The translations under genes were made by a program, and so were the position numbers. The notes below the pieces were generated by a model. That model saw only the letters and a list, made by a program, of their open reading frames with translations. It searched no databases and was not told the origin of the DNA. A DNA stretch of 64,000 nucleotides from Pholiota molesta (Eukaryota > Basidiomycota > Agaricomycetes > Agaricales > Strophariaceae): the NCBI GenBank assembly GCA_014925825.1, contig JACGCK010000011.1, positions 372,001 through 436,000 on the forward strand, in the 5' to 3' direction. Shown here one piece after another: positions 1-11,621 of this stretch; position 1 is the first letter of the stretch; each line of letters begins with the position of its first letter.

Positions 1-1193
1 TCCCTAACTAGATGCCAGAGTGGTTGCAGTGATATCGAGCATACGCTTCATCGTTGGAGCTTACGGAAGCACCTACACTCCATATTCGACTGCGCTGGAG
101 ACCTATGCACCCATTTTGATTGGACTAATATTTTGAATTTCTTGGGATATCGCTTCTTGCATCACGATGTCCTCCTGAGCAATATCCGCCATTAAGCCTG
201 TTACTGCGGATAGGTAAAAGGTCGGCCTGTCGTGCTTCTAAGTTGATGATATGTGGAGTACCGTTGAAAGCGTACACATTCGGAAACAAGGTCTATCCTG
301 GGGGCCCAAATATGCCTTTGGTATAGCATCTAGCACACAAGAGACTTTGTCGAGGTTGTTATCGAAGAAGCCCAGGATTACTGTACATGTACAGCGGGGT
401 TGACGAGAGGCAGCCGGAAAATGACGATCCAAAGCGGAAGGCCAGCATAATATAGAGAAAAAGATGCCCATGAGACCGAGCACGTCATCGCCGCAGGCTC
501 TTGTACCATAGAACATCATCTAAATAAGGATTGTCAGTCATGATTATGTTTCCATATATTTAAAAACTCGGATTATAGGGTACTGGAGCTGGAACTCGAA
601 TTTGCAGCAAGAATAGCTCCATTTTTGTAACTACAGAAATCGACGAAGAGTTAGGTACAGTCTACATTTGAGTAGGCTCAAAATGGTTGCTTGGATGCCA
701 TAGCACCGTCCAGAAACATTGCGGGTACTGGGAGAGATTCGTAATGTCCAGAACAAGGCTCAGCGACAAATGAGACCCTTGACAGAAAGATAGTACTGCT
801 TTGAGTGGGAAGAAGTGAGCACCTCCACATCCACGACAAATTCATCCTGGAGACTTGATCAGATGGGCGTGGAGTGTTGCGCCTTCGAGTTGGTGTCGAC
901 AACGGAGCGTCAATGCAGAGCTCGAGATGCGAACGAAATGCTTTCGGATTTGAGCTTCAAACTTCAGGCGTCGGTAGTTGGCTAGAATAGCACAGAGACT
1001 GGAGTCTGGAGCAGTATTGGATAAAGTATGCATGTAACTTTGAAGAATTGCCTACAGGCGGGTAGTTCAAGTAAGGCTTGAAGTATGCCTCGAAGCTCGC
1101 GTGAGTCGCATTAGATGGCGATTTGATGGCGCGTTTGTTGGTTTCAGGTTGGTTTGACATCGCGTGATGTAAACTACATTTATAGTGTGACAA
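1..1193 (-). other. Unrecognised minus-strand coding fragments, possibly a broken gene
   Basis: Read on the minus strand, this stretch has short pieces with codon-like composition in different frames. One starts with MSNQPETNKRAIKSP at about 1160. Another contains YRRLKFEAQIRKHF (about 990-940), then DEFVVDVEVLTSSH (about 842-800), then HLSLSLVLDITNLSQYPQ (about 765-710). A further open piece of 93 codons covers 238-519. Some joins could be introns, such as a gtaggc...ccag segment near 1050-1010. Others have no plausible splice sites and need a one- or two-base shift. I recognise no family. It may be a gene with many introns, a gene carrying sequence errors, or a pseudogene entering from the left edge. 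Confidence 0.25.
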
Positions 1194-1440
1194 TAGTCAC
1201 GAGTCACGACTCACCATACCGTTAAGTAGGTAACTCATTAATATTTAATCATTGCCCTTGGTTTGCACTTTGTTCTTGCTTTGCTCAACGCCTGCCAATT
1301 TGAAAGAAGTGACTTGGCTCGAATTTGATTGATTCTCTGTCAAGAAATCACTTTCGTCTGAGGCCCACCTTGCCTTGCCACGAATTTTGAATCATAGGCC
1401 ACTCGTCGACACACACAGCGAACTCGGATACTGCGTCGCA

Positions 1441-2611
1441 ATGACCTTGGTATCTTCAATACTGCTACTATGCATTACCCCTGCGCTCGCTTTGGCATCT
1501 TATTCTTCTAGGCCGCTGGTTCTGTGGCATGGTCTTGGTCCGTGTAATAATAAGGCTGATGTTCGAGGTTTTTGAGTCTTGACGATTTTGTGATACAGGT
1601 GACTCGCATTTATCTCCAGGGATGCAAGAATTTGCATCCAAAATCAGAGATATTCACCCAGGCATATTTATACATTCTGTCTTCATTGACGAAGACTTGG
1701 ACAAGGATAGGCAGGCGGGATTTGTACGTCTTCCAATATCAAAACGCACCACGTAGTATGAGCTAACTTCTCACGTAGTATGGAAACGCCAATGAACAAA
1801 TCGAGTTTGTTGCTACTCAGCTTGCATCTATTCCTGAGCTTCGTGGAGGCTTCGACGCCATTGGGTTCTCTCAAGGTACATGTAACTTCTTTGGTTCATC
1901 GAACTATTATTAATTCAGAAGAAAGGTGGACAATTTCTACGTGCCTATGTAGAACGGTATAACTCCCCTCCAGTCAATAATCTCGTCACCTTTGGTTCGC
2001 AACATATGGGAATTTCAGATATACCAGGGTGCACTCGATATGACTTCTTATGTCAAGCTGCACGCAGGGCAGCAAAACAAGCCGTGTATAGCGAATGGGC
2101 ACAGACAAACCTTATTCAAGTATGTTATTTCATCGCTATGGAAAGGGTTGAACTTAATAAGCCTTCGAAGGCACAATATTATCGTGATCCGGCGAAAATT
2201 GAAACATATTTGAGTTCCAACGTCTTCCTCTCCTCGATTAACAATGAAATCCCAGCTTTTCGTAATGCAACTTATTCTCGAAACCTTGCATCTATAAGGA
2301 AGCTGGTCCTTGTTCTCTTTGCAGAAGACAAGACTGTGGTTCCCAAGGAGAGTTCTTGGTTTGGATCTGAAGAACTTAGTGATAGCATCCGGACATCCAA
2401 CAGCCAATACCCACTCATTGCAGAGCAACTGACTTCGGAACGTGCGATTATTCCTATGCGCCTCCAACCTCTTTATCTCGAGGATTGGATCGGATTGCGT
2501 GAATTAGATGAGCGAGGCGATGTCAGATTTGAGACTTGCCAGGGAGAGCATATGCAATTGGGAGATTGTTGGAAGGATTTAGTAATCAAGTATGTGGGTG
2601 GCAATTTTTGA
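1441..2611 (+). CDS. PPT1: Palmitoyl-protein thioesterase (PPT1 family)
   Basis: This lysosomal/vacuolar alpha/beta hydrolase removes S-linked palmitate from proteins. The ATG at 1441 opens a secretory signal peptide (MTLVSSILLLCITPALALAS), followed by RPLVLWHGLGD, the oxyanion-loop region. After splicing, the nucleophile motif reads GFSQGGQ (GxSxG). The acid-histidine pair is probably the Asp of FAEDKTVVP and the His of GEHMQLGD. SQHMGISDIPGC, FLCQAARRAAK and the C-terminal LVIKYVGGNF also fit the family. At least five short introns are visible, for example donors after CATGGTCTTG (about 1537), after GGATTT (about 1721) and after CTTATTCAA (about 2119). The frame is intact throughout. An upstream in-frame TTG at 1375 is not used as the start because the signal peptide begins at 1441. 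Confidence 0.95.
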
Positions 2612-3129
2612 AGTTTGAACTACTTGTGTAACTAGATTGGACACACTTTTTGGTCCAAGCCCCATATTTTATGAATAGTTGACAATTTTCACTCCTGCAT
2701 AATACTTTTCACAGACTGCCATGTTTGAGTTGCACTTTATATTTTGTATACTTAAATATGCCGGACAATCGGATCATACAGCAGACATATGGTGTTTGCA
2801 TGCTGTGACCTCGCGATCTAATTTTAAGCCTCTGAGGAGGTCACCCAGACCGATAGCCTACCTCTCCATGAACAAAGCTCGATCTCGAGTCTCGACAGGT
2901 TCATCTTCACAGGCACTGCAGACATCGGCCTACTAGAGGTCACCTGGGCCGCGTGGGGCGACGCGCCTGAGTCACGTGTATAGCACGTGAATGGAAGTGT
3001 ATTGTTGAGGATCGAGGATGGCGGAGGATGGCCAATCGCTGGTGTCCCGCTCCTCTCTGACTTATGGTCTACTAGATTCCTTAATTCCTCTCCGCGCATT
3101 GCGATACACCCTCCTCCACAACGAAACAT
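2612..3129. other. Intergenic spacer with paired CACGTG boxes
   Basis: 518 bp between the PPT1-like stop and the next ATG. No coding segment or RNA gene is supported. The main feature is the pair of CACGTG palindromes near 2973-2989, annotated separately. Confidence 0.6.
2973..2989. promoter_or_regulatory. Paired CACGTG E-boxes
   Basis: CACGTG occurs at 2973-2978 and 2984-2989, separated by five bases and flanked as TCACGTG...GCACGTGA. This lies about 140-157 bp upstream of the ATG at 3130. CACGTG is the known core for fungal bHLH factors (Cbf1/Pho4 type) and some bZIP factors. Two copies this close are unlikely by chance, but binding is inferred only. Confidence 0.4.
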
Positions 3130-6100
3130 ATGGCCAGCTACACAACTACCATCACCCCGCGCCTCCGTGTGGCCCGAAATTCCCTAAACTATGACCGGAG
3201 CGTCAGCCAAATCGCGACTGCCGCAGAGACTCCTTCACGTCTTCCTGAAATTTCGCAACTGATTGATTTGAATTTGAACGAAATGGCGCCTTCAGAAATC
3301 AGCGAGCAATCAAGTACATCAACCGTTCCAGGCCCATCTACCTCAACACGTTCTGAAAATCCGGCCGCAGTTCTTCGTGCCCTGCTCTCGCGCCTTCCTG
3401 CCGAGTCCAGGAGTCCACTACCTCCATCGCCATCTCAACAATATCTTTCAGAGAGAGAGTCGGACTACGATATGGATTTAACTGAACCTGCTAATGCCGC
3501 ACGCAGTATGGTCCAAGAAAACCTGAAGGATATATTCTCAAAAGCGCGTCAAGATCCTGGAGACACGCCCCAGAAAGCTCGAACCAGGCGCAATAGTAAT
3601 ACCGCTAGTGAAGCAAATCTTAACCCTACCCCACAAATAGGGCGTGACGACGGTACAGGAAAGAGACGTAGTAACGACGAGGAACTGGATAATGCAAACG
3701 GTGAGCATATCTGCTTTCTTATTCTCCATATGAATTCTAATATGTAGCATTATTGATAGGATTCTCTCACCGACCACCCACTCGTTTCAAGCATTCCCCA
3801 CAGCCTGTGACTTTGGAATTTTTGCGCGAACGTTTTAGTGACTCTCGGCTTTCAAATGGATCGGTTGGAGATGACGAACATCTGCCTTCTATTCGTGAGC
3901 GTTTGTAGTACCCATTTCCTTGGTATCCACTAATTGTCATCCAGATGATTTTAGTAACGATGCGGCCGCTATATCTCCAGAATTGAATTCTTTTCAGACA
4001 AACATTCCAATGGCAACAAGTACACCTCAGCAATCATTAAGAATGTCTTTCAATTCGCAATTCCAATCAAGTTCGTCCCACTTACCCTTTTTCTGTGGCC
4101 TGAGCTTATTTATTTCGCAAACAGATTTACTCGATCAAGACACTGAGATGCAACATGCCATCGATGAGCTGGACAGTTACGGAGAGAGTTCTGCTAATCG
4201 GCCAAGTAAGCATATACTACAATCATTGTGATTTATGCTTATAGAGACCTCAGTATCGCCACCCCCCATTTTACGGAAACGACCAACATCACGGTTAGAA
4301 CACCTTACATCTTTCGCCTCTAATTCCCTGGAAGACAGTAACAAAACACCGACAAACCGTGCCGAGTTTTATCCTCGTGAGTTCAGAGTGATTCATTTGG
4401 TTCTTCACAACTTAGAATATCTTGATACAGCTTTGCTCGGAAGCCCAAGGCCGAATGACGGGTCTTCAGACAGTAAGTTCGTCATTTTGCATTTTCTAAC
4501 ATACTCAGCGACTTTATAAGGACGTGATTATGATGGAATACTTGACTTGGGGCATGCTCAAATCGGAGGAGGGTTTCAATCTCGTATATCTCGTGGATTT
4601 GGACATTCCCATAAATCAGCTTTGGATGAAGCGACACCGCGAGCTGGGAACAGAGGTCAATCTTCGCGTTATCGCCCCTCCACGCCATCTAGAGACGATC
4701 CCCTTCGACCGGACAATGCGCCTAGTGATTCCACCACTCCACCAGGATCTCCCCCGTTTGTGAATATACAACCCGAGCAATCTCCTCAAACAAGTTCCTT
4801 CCCAGCATCATTCGTAGAGGATCACCCTTATGACGAGGTTCAGAACACGTCTAAAACAGAACGAAAGTGGGACTCTCCACACCCCACTTGGAATACACCA
4901 TCCGCAACGCGACCTCTAATGTCTCCGCCAACCTCACCTTCACGGACTGCTAATGATCGTTTAATGTCGAACAGCTTTCGCTCTTTAAATCAGTCGAAAG
5001 CAGATAACCGTTTACAAAGCGAACATTCGGATTCTATGGACGACGTCTCAAATTCGGCGCCCTCCAAGGAGGAATCTTACCGGCCCACCTCCCCTTTACA
5101 TTCCTCAACTTCAGGCTCTGGTCTGGGTCGTACTTCTTCCTTGCAAGCCATTGACAACACATATCACCATGATGATCCGAGTCTCCGGCGTCGATTACGG
5201 TCACTTTCACCTCTTCCATCCTCGTCTAAGGCTGATCTTAAATCTCCCAATATGTCAAATGTTTCGAGATCAGGACTCGATAAACTTCCTTCGAATCGGA
5301 AACACTTTACCTCGTCTCATGATTGGGCTAGCTCTACCCAAGATTTCAGTGTGAAATCAACATCTCCACTTCAATCTAAGCAACCCACTCGTCCATCTTC
5401 GCCTTGTGTTTTACGGTTAGATTCCAACGAGGAGAAAAACGATAGTATGTTCTTTTTCTGCTTATAAGCTCACCCAATTCGACTGTACTTTTATCATTCT
5501 AGATACGAAAGAAATCGACTTGTCATCTCATGAGAATAAGGATGTTTCTCCTGATGTATCGGACTTCGATACAGCTGAACATCCAGCACCACCATCAAGA
5601 ACTTCATCTCGACTTTCGAATGTTCCCACCATTTTGCTTAAAGAACCAACACTCTCTTCTAACCCATCCAAAGAAATTCTTTTATCGCCGTCGACACCGT
5701 CGCGCCGCACTCCCAAAATTATCAGAAGAGCACATCAATCGTCTTCTCCTACGAAAGGTCCACCCGACCTTCCGACACCTTCATCTAGTGACGAATCCGA
5801 CCGTAGTCCATGGGATCATGCAGTGACCCCTAAACCAAATGTCATTGGTTCAAATGCTTCCTGGTTGCCAACCCCGCGACCGCCGGGTGGGTGGCTTCAA
5901 ACACCCATGCCTCCTCGAACTCGTTCTGGAGTATCTGATCGCAAAGTAGACGAATACTCAACCTTGGGAAATGTCGAATCAGACACTGACAACGACAACC
6001 TTGAATCGAAGACTCCTCTCAGAGCTGGAAATGGAACTTCAAATAAGACGCCTAGACCTCCTGGGGCCTGGCAGACTCCAGCGGCAGTGTCCAAATCGTT

Positions 6101-7349
6101 ATATCCTGCTTCATCAGAAAAACGAGACCCAGAACCAGCTCAAGATCTTCTTACTCCCGCTCCCTCTTTATCCAAGGGATCCTTCCTTGACCCTAAGACA
6201 CCATATGTTCCAGGAGGATGGACCGCAACTCCTGCAGCACGAAAGAGCATATTGAAGGTCCGCTTCAACCAAGGAGCAGAAGCCTTATTTACGGCCAATA
6301 GCGTTACTCCTCGTTCTCGAAATAATCATACATCCGACGAGTGCGCCGCCGAAAAAACGCCTACCGAGGATTCGTCCTCGACAATTCCATCCTTATCGCG
6401 TACTCCTCGCCACAGCCAGGCGTCTAACATCCGAGTCTTAGATGCATACGGGCAAGAAGTGGCTGATGACATCAACACGCAACGCTCCACTCCTAGTCGA
6501 AACGCCCTTCGCGTGGTAGATTCTATGGGTCGCGAAGTACACGAACCAGGTAACATAGGAGAAGACGAAGCCATAGACGAAGATGAAGATTATCCTCCGT
6601 CAAATCGCAAGGAATTGCTGTCACGCATTCGTCGAGGTCTGGATAACCTCGTTGAAGATATCGACGAGATTGACAGGTAATTGGCAGCTTCATTCCTTTT
6701 GGAGTATGTTGTATGTTGACCATCTTAAATCAGGGAAAACGACGGCCGTGTGAAGGACGAGGCTCGGATGGAAGAACTGAATGCCCTGTCGATGCAAGCG
6801 CGCAAGAACCGAGAACGGCTGCTTGGTCAAGCTACCAGATTGCAACCCAAGCCTGAAAGATTGGAAAGTAATACTATTGTGCGTCATTTCTATTTTGATT
6901 CTTGATTAGTAGCATGCTCAGTGTCATTCAAGCTTTCTGGATCGAAGCCCCGACCTTCAAATCGACGCCTATATGTTATTATGTTACTCGTCCAAATATT
7001 GCTTGTTTTAATAATGTATCGGTAAGCAATCACACCAAAAAAAACTTTTCGTCACTAACATCGCTTTAGACTTTCGATTCATCGCGCAAGAGAACTGTTC
7101 TTAAACAGCTATTATGATCCATTTAATCCGGACCTTTATTTATATGTATTTAAGTATGATACTTCTTTTCAGCTTTTCAATGCGGACTTTTCAAGTAACT
7201 CGCAACGATCTTTCGGTGATGCATTGTTACAAGGAGGAAAGGCTTTTGCCGTTTGTTTGCGTCTTTTGGGTGATCTAAAGTCGTATTTTTTCAAGTTATG
7301 GGCCATTGAGGCATCTTCTCTATATACAACAACTTGGGCTCCAACATAG
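3130..7349 (+). CDS. Large disordered protein with TPxxPGxW repeats and a C-terminal membrane anchor
   Basis: I do not recognise a named orthologue. The gene encodes roughly 1,200 residues from about ten exons with intact frames. Most of the protein is Ser/Thr/Pro-rich, with many SP and TP sites. In the exon at 5500-6680 a motif recurs three times: TPRPPGGWLQTP, TPRPPGAWQTP and TPYVPGGWTATPAARKSI. A short acidic segment (EDEAIDEDEDYPPS) precedes a helical stretch (LLSRIRRGLDNLVEDIDEIDR), and a coiled-coil-like segment rich in E, R and K follows (EARMEELNALSMQARKNRER). One hydrophobic segment (RLYVIMLLVQILLVLIMYR) ends near 7020. About 85 residues follow it, ending at TAG 7347-7349. Last introns: 6677-6733 (approximate), 6869-6921 and 7022-7069. 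The architecture suggests a phospho-regulated protein anchored in the nuclear envelope or ER, but that is inference. Confidence 0.8.
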
Positions 7350-7580
7350 GATCTAGTTCAATTCTCTACTGTACTTGTTGTATTTTTCGGGTTCATGCAT
7401 TATTGCTCTCTTCAAAGCAATTTCAGACTATTAGCACGAAGAAATGAGAGTAATCCTCAAGTGGTCTTTTTATTCTCTTTTCTATGACGTCTAATGTCCA
7501 ATAATGTCGGCGTCTTTGGCACTGTACATTGGCAGCTGGCCGGCAAAAAAAATGGCTCGATACGGGTGTTGTTGGGAAGA

Positions 7581-7610
7581 AATAAAATAAATAAATAATA
7601 AATAAAAATA
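7581..7610. repeat. AT-rich simple repeat (ATAA-like)
   Basis: An imperfect run of AATA/ATAA units directly visible in the sequence, inside the long spacer. No function is implied. Confidence 0.7.
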
Positions 7611-7877
7611 TTCAAGCTCTTCAAGAAATTGACTCACAGACCAGTCAGCAACCGCAATGACATGCATATAATGGCGCAGTTAGTACCCGAAATGCGAGTA
7701 CTAGACACCTGAGAAATATCAAGAGGTGCAGTTTTGTTTTCAGTCTGGAAAAAAATAAAAGACAGGCATTCAGAGTAAGGGGAACATGGCAGAATTTCAA
7801 CAGATCAGCTGCATTTCAGGTTTTGAAATACCACTCAAAAATAAGGTTTTACTATGCCGGAATAGTCAATTTTTTTT

Positions 7878-7892
7878 CCGCGCGCTGCGCGG
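7878..7892. repeat. Short GC hairpin after a T-run
   Basis: CCGCGC, loop GCT, then GCGCGG form a perfect six-base stem, preceded by eight T residues. It stands out in otherwise AT-rich DNA. It may be a remnant of a small element or a chance structure. Confidence 0.4.
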
Positions 7893-8370
7893 CTCGAAAC
7901 ACTCGTCATGAGTAATTTATTAGGGCACCTATTCTCAAAAAAAATCGTGTATCATTCTAAATTATGCCAGTCACCGGTTGCTTTCATTAAGATAGCTTTA
8001 AAATTACATTTTTGACTCTTTAAATACTCCTGTATAATTTTTAAAAGGATTGGAAGCTGTCAGAATTTACCTGCACTTCACAGAAATGCAAGAACATCGA
8101 AACTGACGAAGTGGACGAGCCGTGTTACGCTGTGTCACGATCAGTCACATGTCTGCCAGATGACCTCAAGGGCCATAGACACCTATATGGTGTGTTTCTC
8201 CAGCTCAAAGTGAATATCTAGAGCACAGACACTTTCATAGACTTAAAAATAATGTAGTTCCTAAATTTTACACATTTAAGACGCATAGTACGCGGAAATC
8301 TGACTGCCCAGTGTGCTGTCACAACAGAGTGACATGAAAAAATACCTTATCTTAGGTAATAAAATTCCGT

Positions 8371-8388
8371 ATCGGTATCGGTATCGTC
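8371..8388. repeat. CGGTAT triplicate
   Basis: Three tandem copies of a six-base unit (GTATCG/CGGTAT) about 215 bp upstream of the ATG at 8601. It is simple sequence with no assigned role. Confidence 0.5.
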
Positions 8389-8600
8389 CAACAACAAACA
8401 CCACTAGCGAGCCAAAAAATTGATCCGTTCCTATTATTTACATGATCGGCGCCGCAAGCTTATCTACAACGAAATTGTTGTGTTACCGTCGTGACATAGT
8501 TGCTTCAAAAGCTTCACCACCAGGGTATTTACCTGGCAGAATCTCATCGCAACATACTTCTACTTCTTGAAGAGAATTGATCCTGCTTCCTTCTCCAACA

Positions 8601-11328
8601 ATGCCCAACAAGGAAGCAGGACAGGCTCACCCCTTCAAAGTGGAAGACAAGAATCAGCCGAAAACACACGATTTTATTGGAAGGAATCCCCCGCCGTCCC
8701 GACAGGAAATCTTCGAAAATATAAAACACGACTGCGACACAGATTCAACTGCAACAACGGAATCAGGCTTGTCGGATGAATTTAACTGGTCCGAAGAGGA
8801 GACGCCAGAAAACACACGAACGGAGGTGCGGGCCAAACGAGGGCGGCGTCTGTGGCTTGGCTTTATGAAGCTTGCGCGACCTGTCAGAGTCCTTTTGATT
8901 GGTTTCCTAGGATGCGCTATCTGTATCACGCCGCTAGTAGTGGTCAATGTCCGCTTCGACCAAAGCGTCGTGAAAAAGCAGGTTCATATGTGGTCCCTTT
9001 GGCTAGCGATAATATGGGCAGCCGCTTGCATGACTTACATACTGGTGGACTTTATTCCTCGCTTCGTGGTCTCAGCGACGCGCCTTTTTAGTGGGAATAC
9101 TGAGCGGTTGAAGATCCAAGTCGATGTAGATTTTCTCTCATTGACCTTTGAAAAACGTCGGAATTACTGAAACTGTTTATCACAGTTAACTCTGGCAGTC
9201 TCCGCTTGGCTGAAGTTACTACTCGACACGACATGGGCATGGATTGCTCTCAGTATCCTTCGCACGATATACAACCCACCTGGAACGTATTGGACCGTCA
9301 TAAACCGGATTATGCAGGCAAGTCCTCTTTATATCAGCAGCTTTCCCTGGCTAAACCCTCAACAAGGCTCTGTTCTCCGCTTCAGTCATTATCTTTCTCG
9401 AGAAAGTATTCCTGCAATTTGTTGCTATTAACTTCCACCAGAAGGCTCTCATGGATCGCATTGCTGAGAATCAACTGGGTTTGAAAGCGTTAGATCGCCT
9501 TTCTAATGCTCAGTCATCTGCATTCAGTAGGAAGAGTCATAACGCTAAACGTGGACATAGAACCCCCCTTCCTGCAGAAACATTCGATTTCTCTTCTGGG
9601 CCTTATGCTTCCGAGAGGGCAGGAAAAAGCAGCGCTGAAACTTCACCAATAACTGGACAAGAAAATTCCACTCATAATGTGCCGAAAGGTCTTCCTCCAA
9701 AATCAAATGGACGTCCCAAAAGGAAAGGAAAGCAATGACAGTGTCATCGTAGATCAAGTAAGTTGTTATCATTTTCTTTGTTTGAACTTCGATTACTTAC
9801 TCTAGATGATAGGTTGGTGATGCTATCGGACAAATCACGTTGAAGAATTCCAAATTCCATAAGCAAGGCGATCTAGCTGGTCTTCATTCCGCAAGAAAAC
9901 TAGCAAGAAAGCTGTATAGCGCCCTCAGCAACGTTGATCCACCAAGGTCACATCTTGTGGTTGAAGGTCAGGCTCTTGGATGCTGTGATATGTCCCCTCT
10001 ATTGACGACATTCAGACTTTTATCCGTATTTCCGTACTACGGTTGAAGCTGTAAGATTTTCGACCGGTCACAGTGGAACATATGTTAATCTGCTATCTGC
10101 TAGCATGAAGCTTTCGCGCTGTTTGATAAAGATGGTAACGGTGATATTAGCAAGCCGGAAATGCGAGATGCGGTCCTGCGCATTTATCGTGAACGGAAGG
10201 AATTGGCTGCCGGACTGAAGGTGAATTTGCATCTGCGAAGCGTAAATCTAATATTGAGACAGCATCACAAATAGGATGTTGGATCAATCGTTGCTAAACT
10301 TGACGGCGTTCTACTATGCGTGGCCCTTGTCATTATCATTTTTATAGCATTGTTGATATTCAACCGCAACAATACTGTAACGTCCCTCGTCCCTCTGGCT
10401 ACAGTCGTTCTTGGCTTCTCGTTTATTTTTGGCAATTCTGCCGCTACATTGTTTGACTCTGTACGTCGGCCTTTGGTGTTTGACAATTATAAGTTTACTC
10501 TAATCCCTGCAGCTTATCTTCATCTTTTCAACTCATGTCTTTGATGTTGGAGATCTTGTGATGATCGATGATCAAGTTTGTGGAAGATAGTTGCCTCAAT
10601 AACCCGTACTCAAGGACTCTTTCACTGTAGGTATTGTTTGTCAAAGAGTTTGGACTCTTCGCGACAACGTTTCGACGAGTTGATGGTCAAGAAGTCATTG
10701 CGCCGAATTCTTTGCTATCGAGCACTAAATTGGTACATAATCTACGCCGCAGCAAATCTATGTAGGTCTTTCAGCTGTTTTGCGTTCTCCTTCTCACAAA
10801 ACTTTAGGTGGGAATCGACTATTCTCATGGTTTCTTATGATACTCCAATGGAAGTTATCGAGCAACTGAGAATCAAGATTGTCGATTATGTAGCTAGCAA
10901 CAGTCGAGAGTGGTCAGGTTGCGGCTTGAACATTGATAAAATGGAGTACCAAAATGCTATTCATCTCAGTATTGGTATGGAACGTGAGTATTCTTCTTGT
11001 ATTCTGCAATTGACTATATGTATGCTAACACCATACACCAGATCGACCAAATTGGCAGGACTGGGGAGGCAGATGGACTAGACGGACAGCATTCATGCGT
11101 TACTTGAAAACTGTGCTGGAAGAGTTGGAACTCCGGTATACCATGCCCATTCAACCAGTCATATTGCCTCAAGGACCCAGGATGCCAAGCCCGAACCATC
11201 TACAACCTCCTCCGTCTGGAAGGCATACGGTCGATTCTTCCATGTTTGGGAGTGCTGGTCTTTTTCACGGAGGAGAATACGGCCGTCCTTCTGGTCCTCT
11301 TTTCCGGGATGGCGTTCCGACATTTTGA
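8601..11328 (+). CDS. EF-hand MscS-type mechanosensitive channel
   Basis: Member of the fungal MscS-like channels related to S. pombe Msy1/Msy2, which sit in ER or nuclear membranes and act in hypo-osmotic calcium signalling. The ATG at 8601 follows the TFIIIA-independent promoter spacer. The N-terminal tail is hydrophilic, then come transmembrane segments (VRVLLIGFLGCAICITPLVV; LWLAIIWAAACMTYILVDF; a helix around ALFSASVIIFLEKVFLQF). A canonical EF-hand loop follows (DKDGNGDISKPE). The MscS pore/beta domain is seen as VALVIIIFIALLIF, TSLVPLATVVLGFSF, FDVGDLVMIDDQ and GQEVIAPNSLL. One intron (9318-9366) has a GC donor. Near 9718-9721 the frame jumps by +1, as if one A were extra; a 34-nt intron is a weaker explanation. 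After that the protein continues as NDSVIVDQVGDAIGQ. C-terminus is Pro/Gly-rich. Confidence 0.92.
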
Positions 11329-11491
11329 GAGTGGACCATATACTTACTTTAACATGCTTTTCTTATCTACCAAATGAACACTAATAGATCTTCTAAAAAT
11401 TTAGATTAACAAAATGTCCTTCGTTAGCATTGTCATATGTTGCGTACATAATTACTAATACTAGCAACTAGTAGTAGGAAAATACTTAGGT

Positions 11492-11497
11492 CACGTG
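11492..11497. promoter_or_regulatory. CACGTG box upstream of TFIIIA-like gene
   Basis: A CACGTG core within GGTCACGTGCAAGG, about 125 bp before the ATG at 11622. It is a candidate bHLH or bZIP site; use is inferred from position only. Confidence 0.3.
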
Positions 11498-11621
11498 CAA
11501 GGTCATAATGTCAGCCTGTTAATTGTAGCCTTCGACGTTGGAGTTTATAACAACAATCTATTCACTGCCTGTAGTCTCTTTCCTTCTACTTTTCAGGCAG
11601 ACCATCGAAGTCATATATCTC

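Larger units (their letters stand above)
7350..8600. other. AT-rich intergenic region, no gene seen
   Basis: 1.25 kb without a supported coding exon or tRNA. It holds an (ATAA)-like tract at 7581-7610, a GC hairpin at 7878-7892 and a (CGGTAT)3 run near 8371-8388. The long spacer probably contains the promoter of the channel gene that starts at 8601. Confidence 0.6.

Noticed and set aside
9684..9721. Possible 34-nt intron in the MscS gene explaining the frame jump
   Set aside because: It is shorter than normal fungal introns, has no branch-point-like sequence, and the preceding protein reads naturally through it; one extra A is simpler.
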